Part shown: one piece after another, positions 57,650-64,000 of the stretch
Layout: every line of letters begins with the position of its first letter
How positions within the stretch are numbered: the stretch's first letter is position 1
Origin: Isoetes taiwanensis
Lineage: Eukaryota > Streptophyta > Lycopodiopsida > Isoetales > Isoetaceae
Direction: 5' to 3'
Length of the DNA stretch: 64,000 nt
Assembly: GCA_021234155.1 (NCBI GenBank)
Contig: JAJEKV010000027.1
Location: 9,932,716-9,996,715 of the forward strand
Translations under genes and position numbers: made by a program
The notes under the pieces: model-generated
The model's input: the letters and a program-made list of their open reading frames with translations, nothing else
Database searches by the model: none
What the model was told of the DNA's origin: nothing

Positions 57650-57910
57650 AAACAAAATAGGAGTTGTTTTTTAAAGATTTGAAAGATACCTACACGTAGT
57701 TATACACTGTAGTTTTTCCAAGGATATGCTATAGTTTTTTTAAGGAGCGTTGGTTTTTTTATAAAGAATGTGTGGTTTCTTAAGGAGGTGTAGTTTCTTT
57801 TTTAAAGATGTGTTGTTTTCTCAGGCGGTATAGTTTTTTGGAGGGATGTTTTTTTTTGAAAGTGTTGTTTTATAAGGTAGTGGTTTTTTGAGGTGTGGTT
57901 TTTTATGGTT
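57650..57910 (+). repeat. GTTTTTT-rich irregular repeat
   Basis: Eight or more GTGGTTTT/GTAGTTTTTT blocks separated by AAGGAG- or GGAGGGATG-type spacers. It is strongly T/G biased on the plus strand. Confidence 0.65.
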
Positions 57911-58113
57911 TTCTAAGAATCCATGTATGACCAAGTTGTCCGCATGACATTACTGCCACAAAATGGCAGCATACAAGAGCTATATGCATGCTTGACACAC
58001 TTCACTAGCATTTGACTTCATACATGTGTGTGCGTGAGCTTGTAGAGTGTGAAATTTGAAGACGTCCATCATGACTTGGCAACAAATAGAAGACACATTG
58101 ATATGAAGAACCA

Positions 58114-58975
58114 AATAGAATGGAATAGAATAGAATAGAATAGAATAGAAATTATTGTCCCTTGTGCCCTGAGGCCCCTGGACTCGTGTAGCATGGGCGA
58201 GCTCCCTAAAGGGTGCTACTAGCACATCACGTTGGTTTATTGTAGCCATTTCTGAAGGCTTCCTTGATTTCTATTAGTACCGGCACCCTGCTTAGAATCG
58301 ACATCATGGCCTTGCGGTGGTGCGTCGTTATCAATCAGCTTTAAGCTGAGCATTTCTTGGGCGACAATGACTCGCCTCTTGGGCGGTTCATATTATAAGC
58401 CCTTTTTCTTTGTGTACTTCCCGGTGTCTGATCATCATCTCCTGTATTGCGTCTGCTAGATCTTTCATTGTTTCTGTCCTTATCATCAGGGTGTTTACTG
58501 GCTGACCCCATCTTATGTTTCTGTATTTGTTTCTGATGTCTCCGTACATTGGGCACTCATTGAGAAGGTGATTCTCATCCTCCACTTTCCCGGTGTCATA
58601 GATTCTGCATATCCAGTTGTCCTTTTCTACCTTCCTCCATCTGTCCTTTTCAATTCTTAGATCGTGGCTCCCCATCCTAAATTTCGCTAGGGTGTCTCTT
58701 CTTGCTTTTCCTAGCAAATTGTCTCGGTACATCTGTTGCCCTATCCGCTGTTCTGGGTTGAAGACTGTCATAAGCCAAAGTGTTTTGGGTCCTGCGTGTT
58801 TTTGTAGCCATGCTCGTGTAGCCTTGTCTGCCCAGTCCTCATTCCATTTTCCCTCGTTTACTAGGTCTCGTTTACTAGGTCGCTCAAATATGGACACGAG
58901 TTTGGCATCATATAGGCATTTCTTGAAACATTTGATCACCTTACCATGTTGAACATTTGAAGTCAAAGGTTGAAG
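58114..58975 (-). mobile_element. 5'-truncated LINE with (TTCTA)n tail
   Basis: The 3' part of the same family as the 53.7-57.6 kb LINE. It has a (TTCTA)n tail at 58,114-58,151, a 3' UTR, and an intact C-terminal ORF2 segment. Truncation near 58,970 is the usual outcome of incomplete target-primed reverse transcription. Confidence 0.9.
58388..58966 (-). pseudogene. LINE ORF2 C-terminal segment (open, truncated)
   Basis: 192 open codons contain FNPEQRIGQQMYRDNLLGKA, LAKFRMGSHDLRIEKDRW and a knuckle-like WICRIYDTGKVEDENHLLNE followed by CPMYGDIRNKYRNI (one of the usual two leading Cys is Tyr). There is no polymerase. It matches 54,446-54,183 clearly, with fewer lesions, so this copy is younger or less decayed. 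Confidence 0.85.
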
Positions 58976-58979
58976 ACCC

Positions 58980-60645
58980 CAAAGTTAAAGTTTGGAAAAC
59001 CACTAAGAATTCAATGGTACTTTGCATGATTCAAGCTTTTTCCATGATGTTACTTCTTAAGGCATGGTTTGCTATTTCCCAAGGCTTTACTACCATCATT
59101 CCACCCAAAAAAATCACCTCTTATACATCATTTTCTCCCCTTTCATACACCATTGCCATTTGTCAAGACCAAATTTACCAAGACCATTTTTCCTAGTCAA
59201 AAGTACACCATTCATCCATCACATATGAAAAATTGCTAAAATTCCATCCAAATTAGCCATCACAGTATGCCAAAACCATGTTCTCTCTCTAAAAAACAAA
59301 AATAGAGAGAGAAAATACACCTTTGACATGACATTCTTAGAAAAGGCAAAACGGTTGCCTAAAAATCTCAAAATCCAAGCACCATGTCAAAAGCAAACGG
59401 TTGCATGTGTCAAAGGTTCCATTACATCACCCCCAGATCATCACCATGTCATATCCATGTCACAAAAAGTTTTTGACTAGGAGAAACTTTGTTTGCTAAT
59501 TTTTTTACATCACCACCCTACATTGCCATGTCAACCTTTGCTTGCCAAGTCATCACCTTCGTTGTCAAATCACCCATCCCTAGCCATTCTTGCCCTAAAA
59601 ACAAAAAAATCCTTATAATCCAAATTTCCTTATTTTAGAATGTAATGGGCTTTGAAAAAAAATGAATTTTGCCAAATTTAGACCCCCAAAATCGATTTCT
59701 TGGGATGCGTGCAAAAATAGAAAATGACAAAACTAGCATATCTACTCCAGACCTACCTACACCTAGTTACCTCTTATCCCTCTCTGCCACAACTTATTTT
59801 AGAAAAAACATTCAAGAAACATCATAAAAAAACTCAGAAATCTTAGCTTCTAAATCATTGTTGCAAAGTGACAGTCTGTCCGCCGAAAATTGATTTTCGA
59901 GATCACATTTGCATATTTCTTGTTGAGAGAACCTAATGCATTGTGCTTGCAAGTGTGTCAAAGATAGCTCTAGGTGTCAAAATTGAAAAGATATCCCATT
60001 TGCTCATTCTGCAGAAATCTGGATTCTGTCAGAAACATTGGCTTTATTTTGACTTGGTCAATTTGTCAAAATTGAACTGGTTCTGCATATGTTTTAGAGC
60101 TAGACTTTTCGTCATAGATTCTTTGCATATTAGAGCACCTGCTTGAATTGAAATGGCATCAAAATTTGAGATTGTTTGTGCGTGGCATAAGTTTTGCTGA
60201 GAGTGCCTTTTCTTGGTTTTGGGAAATTAATTGAAACTTGAGTTCTTTGCATTATTTTTGCAAGTTTCTTACATAGATTGGTTGCCTTAAAAAACTTGGA
60301 CTTTCGAACCACTGAGGTTGAAGGTTTGCCAGGAACACCTTCAACATCTATATATTCGTCCTTGACATGCAACCGGTTGTACCACATATATGCGTCAACA
60401 CAACCTCATGACATGTACACATAGCCTTTCCTGGCGCAGACTGGTTTTCTAGACTTCTCTTCACTAACTACAAGTGCGTTCGTGTTGAGGTCCTTTGGCG
60501 CTTCTTGGCCAAGGGTTGGTCTTCTGGCCACGGAACTTGGTCGCTAGGGTAATGTCGTCATTTTGAGTCTGTTGGCAGAGCCGATTCGCAGTTCTGAGGT
60601 GGGTAAGTCACACGTCTGTCGCACCTTGACTTGCATTGAAACACG
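58980..60645. other. no gene recognised
   Basis: The first 900 bases are purine-poor on the plus strand (many ACCATTCATC-, CCATGTCA-like words), as in some LTRs. No paired LTR was found. A minus-strand frame at 60,387-60,130 (85 codons) resembles nothing known. Confidence 0.4.
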
Positions 60646-60649
60646 CCAC

Positions 60650-61130
60650 CTAGGCTCCAACATGCCAAGGTAACTCCAACATTCCAATTCAAACATTAAT
60701 GGCCTAAAAATGCCATTTCTAATGGAATATTTTTTAATGGTCTGATTAATTTCATGTGTTATTTTTTATGGTTCAAATGCTGAGCCCCTATGATCTACCA
60801 TTTGGCTTCGCACATGCCACGTGGGCTCCAAGCCAACATGCCACGGTGGTTCAAACATGCCAAGGTGGCTCAAACTTGCCACGTGAGCTCCAATATGCCA
60901 GCTAGGCTCCAACATGCCAAGGTGGCTCAAACACGCCAGCTAGGCTCCAATATGCCAAGGTGGCTCGAACATGCCACCTAGGCTCCAACATGCCAAGGTG
61001 GCTCGTCCATGCCACATGGACTCCAACATGCCAAGGTGGCTCAAACACGCCGCCTAGGCTCCAACATGCCAAGGTGGCTCAAACATTCCAATTCAAACAT
61101 TAATGGCCTAAAAATGCCATTTCTAAAGAA
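60650..61130 (+). repeat. minisatellite, unit about 38 bp
   Basis: Seven to eight diverged units of the form AACATGCCAAGGTGGCTCAA plus ACACGCCACCTAGGCTCC. The array is bracketed by two copies of CAATTCAAACATTAATGGCC plus TAAAAATGCCATTTCTAA (60,686-60,724 and 61,088-61,127). Confidence 0.9.
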
Positions 61131-61135
61131 ACTAG

Positions 61136-61162
61136 TAAACGTGTGCCTGGCGTTGCCGGGCA
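61136..61162 (+). repeat. GTGTGCCTGGCGTTGCCGGGCA motif, copy 1 of 2
   Basis: A short GC-rich hairpin-forming motif preceded by TAAAC; a second version lies at 61,431-61,457 (TAAATGTGTGCCCGGCATTG...). Such motifs occur near Helitron ends in other plants, but no TC start, CTRR end or Rep/helicase gene was found. Confidence 0.45.
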
Positions 61163-61430
61163 GACTTAGGCCAGGGCATGTGTTTATATGGGCCTTCTAT
61201 ATATAGCTGATACTATAGAGTTGGGACTCTTACTGGACTCTTGCATTTGCTTCGAGAGAATTGTTAGGTGCAGGTAACCCAAAGTGAAACATATAGATGC
61301 CATCAAACATGCCATGTGCAAGTTTAAAAAATTTAGATATGAAGCAAAGGAACCCCTCATCAAATGCAAACCTTCAACAACTGCACAATTTTTCTTCCAG
61401 AATGTCACCTATGTGAGTTGGATGAAGAGG

Positions 61431-61457
61431 TAAATGTGTGCCCGGCATTGCCGCGCA
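61431..61457 (+). repeat. GTGTGCCCGGCATTGCCGCGCA motif, copy 2 of 2
   Basis: Second copy of the GC hairpin motif at 61,136-61,162, with four to five mismatches and 295 bases downstream. Confidence 0.45.
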
Positions 61458-61902
61458 TAAGTAATGGTGTATGTTTTTAGTAAATGTAGATCAATCTAAT
61501 TATTTTTTGGGGCATCATGTTTTCTTTTCCTGTAATAAGGCACCCGAGGTTAGGGTTCTGCTTTCTCTATTCTTTGCTTCCCAGACCTTAAACCGTGGGT
61601 TTATGAAATGCATCTCCGTAAGATGATTTTGTGAGTAGGTAATGGATTGCTGAAATGGCTGACATAGCAATAACTAACGTGCTTATTTTCCAATTACATG
61701 AATCATGAATGTCCAAAAGTAGTGTTCTTGACATGTGGAAAAATAATGTTCGATATCTTGATATTGAACCAATATTTTGCTCTTTCATTTTGTTTAAGCA
61801 ACGTTCTTATTGACTAAATTTGAGGATATAACTGGGCAATTCATGCTAATATGTAAAAGGTCGCTTTGTTTCTTCTTTATGCATTAAATGTGCTGCTCAT
61901 AT

Positions 61903-61956
61903 ACTATGTACATACGTCAAACTATGTACATACGTCAAACTATGTACATACGTCAA
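61903..61956 (+). repeat. 18-bp tandem repeat, 3 perfect copies
   Basis: ACTATGTACATACGTCAA three times in a row, with a degraded fourth copy (ACTATGTGCATACCTCAA) at 61,978-61,995. Confidence 0.95.
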
Positions 61957-61999
61957 AGACTAATTCCTGCTCCCATACTATGTGCATACCTCAAAGACT

Positions 62000-64000
62000 A
62001 ATTGCACGCTAAAATAGATGTTTAGTATTGCATCAAAATAATGTAACTATCTTTGCGTAGATATTCTTTTGCGAAACTACTCCGTCTACTTAGTTTCCAC
62101 GTTTGCATTTAAAGTAAAAAGTGCATCATATACTAAGATGGCTCTAAACAGATAAATTTTCTTCAATGTTACATTTCTCTAAAATACTCACAACAGCTTT
62201 TAGCTGGAACATGGCAAATGCTTAACAGCACAGTAGTATACATATCGCAATCTTTTCCTTCCTTGTCTTGGTACCTTGCTTTCTAGTATATGAACAGAAG
62301 GAGGGAATCCGGTTTGCATTGTAACTGGAGTTTCAAAGGGTATCGGAAGAGAAATACCCCCAAGGAATCATTTCATGCTTTCTTTGCATGCGCATGTGAA
62401 TTTTGCAGAGGGCATATCATGAGCAACTCTTAGCCACCCCTACCCCTTGACGTATGAATAGAGAGGGCTTACTGGCATCGATCCAACACCTAAGACAAAC
62501 TCAGATGGAGGCAAACCTTGCATATCCAAGTGCGTGGTCTGGTTCAATGATGACTTTAAGATGTGATATATCGTGAAAATGCTATATTTCACCAATTTTA
62601 TAAATCTAAATTCGATAGTTTAGTAGGATGCATTAGCTCAAAAGATTTATAAAATCGCCAAAATTTAATAATATCGCATCCTAATTATACTAAATTCGCC
62701 AAATTAATGCACATTCTATAGTAGAAGGTCTTAATTTTTGGTAAGACATCTTAATTCTACTAAATTTGTGCCTATAAAAAAGTTAAAAAAATAGAAAACA
62801 GTCGCCATCATTTCTATGGTTTAGAACTAGACAGAGGATGATAAAGTCATCACTGGTCTGGTTCCTCTCCAGAAAGAAGAGATGCTAAGAGACTTTTGTT
62901 CTGAGGCACACTTAAACTATTCCCCTTATAAAGAATCATATTTGATAAATCTTGAGGCCACTAATTTCGCGCAAGCTCACTTGTAGTTGCAATATAGGAC
63001 CCACTTGCATGGCCTGCAGCACGGATATAAGAAAGAATTAGACTAATCAGAAAACTCATCACTGAAGAAGTAGACTAATCTGATGCATCCAGATTATAAT
63101 TATAATTGAGCAAGTACTCCTCAAGCATTTCAAAATGTAAGAAACATCTTGGCAGAATATATTGCCTCACATCTAAGCACTATGGCACATGGTTTGTGCT
63201 TCTGAATTCAATTAACCACTATCTTATGCTACTAATGACCATTGAGATGGCAAAATTTATGAGAATTAATGTCGCATGCAACGTGAAGGTATAACAAACG
63301 ACCACAGATAAAAAGTTTTAGACTACTTACTCAGACGTTATAATAGAAGACTATAGATGAGACCTGAGCAACATGTCAGAGGCACAACTAAAGGTGAACA
63401 AAGCCCTTGAATGTGCTTTGCAATACATTCCTATTGGAGATAAACATGATATAACTGTAACAACAAAAAAATTGATATTAGATAATCTAATAGTAATTCC
63501 AATAAGATGAAGCTATCTTTAAAATATCCACTAAATAAAGTCTGCAAGAGTACTCTGCAAGAACCACCAAAGTAAAAAGAATTGGCTATTCTTTATCTAC
63601 CTTAATCTAGAGAATCAGCAAGAATCATCTGCACACTTTGAGAGCATTGCCATAAGATGCCATAAATCAAAAAAAAAAAGGGGATCTTTTTAGGATCCTC
63701 TTGAACAGAGATTGCAAGCATGGCAAAATATATGTTATCAACTTAAAACCCTAATGTACTCAGCACTGGATCTGGTAACATCAAAATCAATGGCTAGGAA
63801 TGATGGAAACATATCTTGATAAACTTCAAAACCCCTAAATCTAAAGCTTGGAGAACACAACTGAGGTGCCCTTGCTTGTAACATTCTCTTGCCTCATCTT
63901 ATATCAGAACCACATGTTGCCTATATGAAAGAACAATGCATAGAAGAGACATAAACTCAATTTCCCAAGGAAATGGTGCAGCTCTTGATGCCAGCTTCTA
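62000..64000. other. no gene recognised
   Basis: AT-rich intergenic DNA. Between about 62,580 and 62,710 short words (AAATTCG, ATCGCATCCTAAT/AGGATGCATTAG) recur in direct and inverted form. An A10 run lies near 63,669-63,679. No exon, RNA gene or element end was identified. Confidence 0.45.

Noticed and set aside
61136-61457. Helitron end pair
   Set aside because: The hairpin motifs are suggestive, but the diagnostic TC start and CTRR end next to A/T insertion sites were not found.
1-64000. CRISPR arrays, bacterial operons or rRNA genes
   Set aside because: No regularly spaced direct repeats with unique spacers, no Shine-Dalgarno-led gene strings and no rRNA-like conserved blocks; the window is eukaryotic.

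Overview
The window is nuclear DNA of a land plant with a large, transposon-rich genome. The evidence is two conserved, intron-containing plant housekeeping genes (DRG2 and a UBC7-type ubiquitin-conjugating enzyme), plant-type decayed genes (subtilase, KUP/HAK potassium transporter) and long repeat-filled spacers. The repeats (LINEs with pentanucleotide tails, a Rep/HUH relic, a Crypton-like tyrosine recombinase) do not look like a typical flowering plant. A fern or another seed-free plant is my guess, from general impression only.

Layout. 1-10,800: relics, including a decayed LINE (3.2-4.2 kb), SINE-like copies, a near-identical 0.4-kb direct repeat (5.66-6.56 kb), a GC-rich block (7.5-8.6 kb) and a subtilase fragment (9.8-10.1 kb). 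10,878-15,592 (minus): intact DRG2, 11 exons. 16.8-18.1 kb (minus): broken gene for a Rep-like HUH endonuclease. 18.35-23.4 kb (minus): a GC-rich two-ORF LINE. 24,277-24,970: a 694-bp hAT-type MITE with a perfect 8-bp target duplication and an array of palindromes. 26.7-29.8 kb (plus): a seven-coding-exon gene that splices in silico to a 595-residue Crypton/DUF3504-type tyrosine recombinase. 30,344-32,499 (plus): intact UBC7-like E2, six exons. 33-38 kb: relics, including a LINE 3' end and a KUP/HAK pseudogene. 38,855-50,667 (minus): one complete LTR retrotransposon with CTAAT target duplications, about 1.6-kb LTRs and no recognisable coding capacity; its 5' LTR carries a 1.3-kb TIR element. 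51,535-51,891: a long-TIR MITE. 53.7-57.6 and 58.1-59.0 kb (minus): two LINEs of one family ending in (TTCTA)n. 59-64 kb: non-coding, with a 38-bp minisatellite and an 18-bp tandem repeat.

How it fits together. The two housekeeping genes are unrelated neighbours: DRG2 is a ribosome-associated GTPase and the E2 serves ER-associated protein degradation. Everything else is mobile DNA or its remains. The most notable item is the tyrosine recombinase gene, whose reading frame is open across every predicted splice junction although it sits among badly decayed elements. All gene models were made by reading splice sites and comparing with remembered family sequences; no database search was run.
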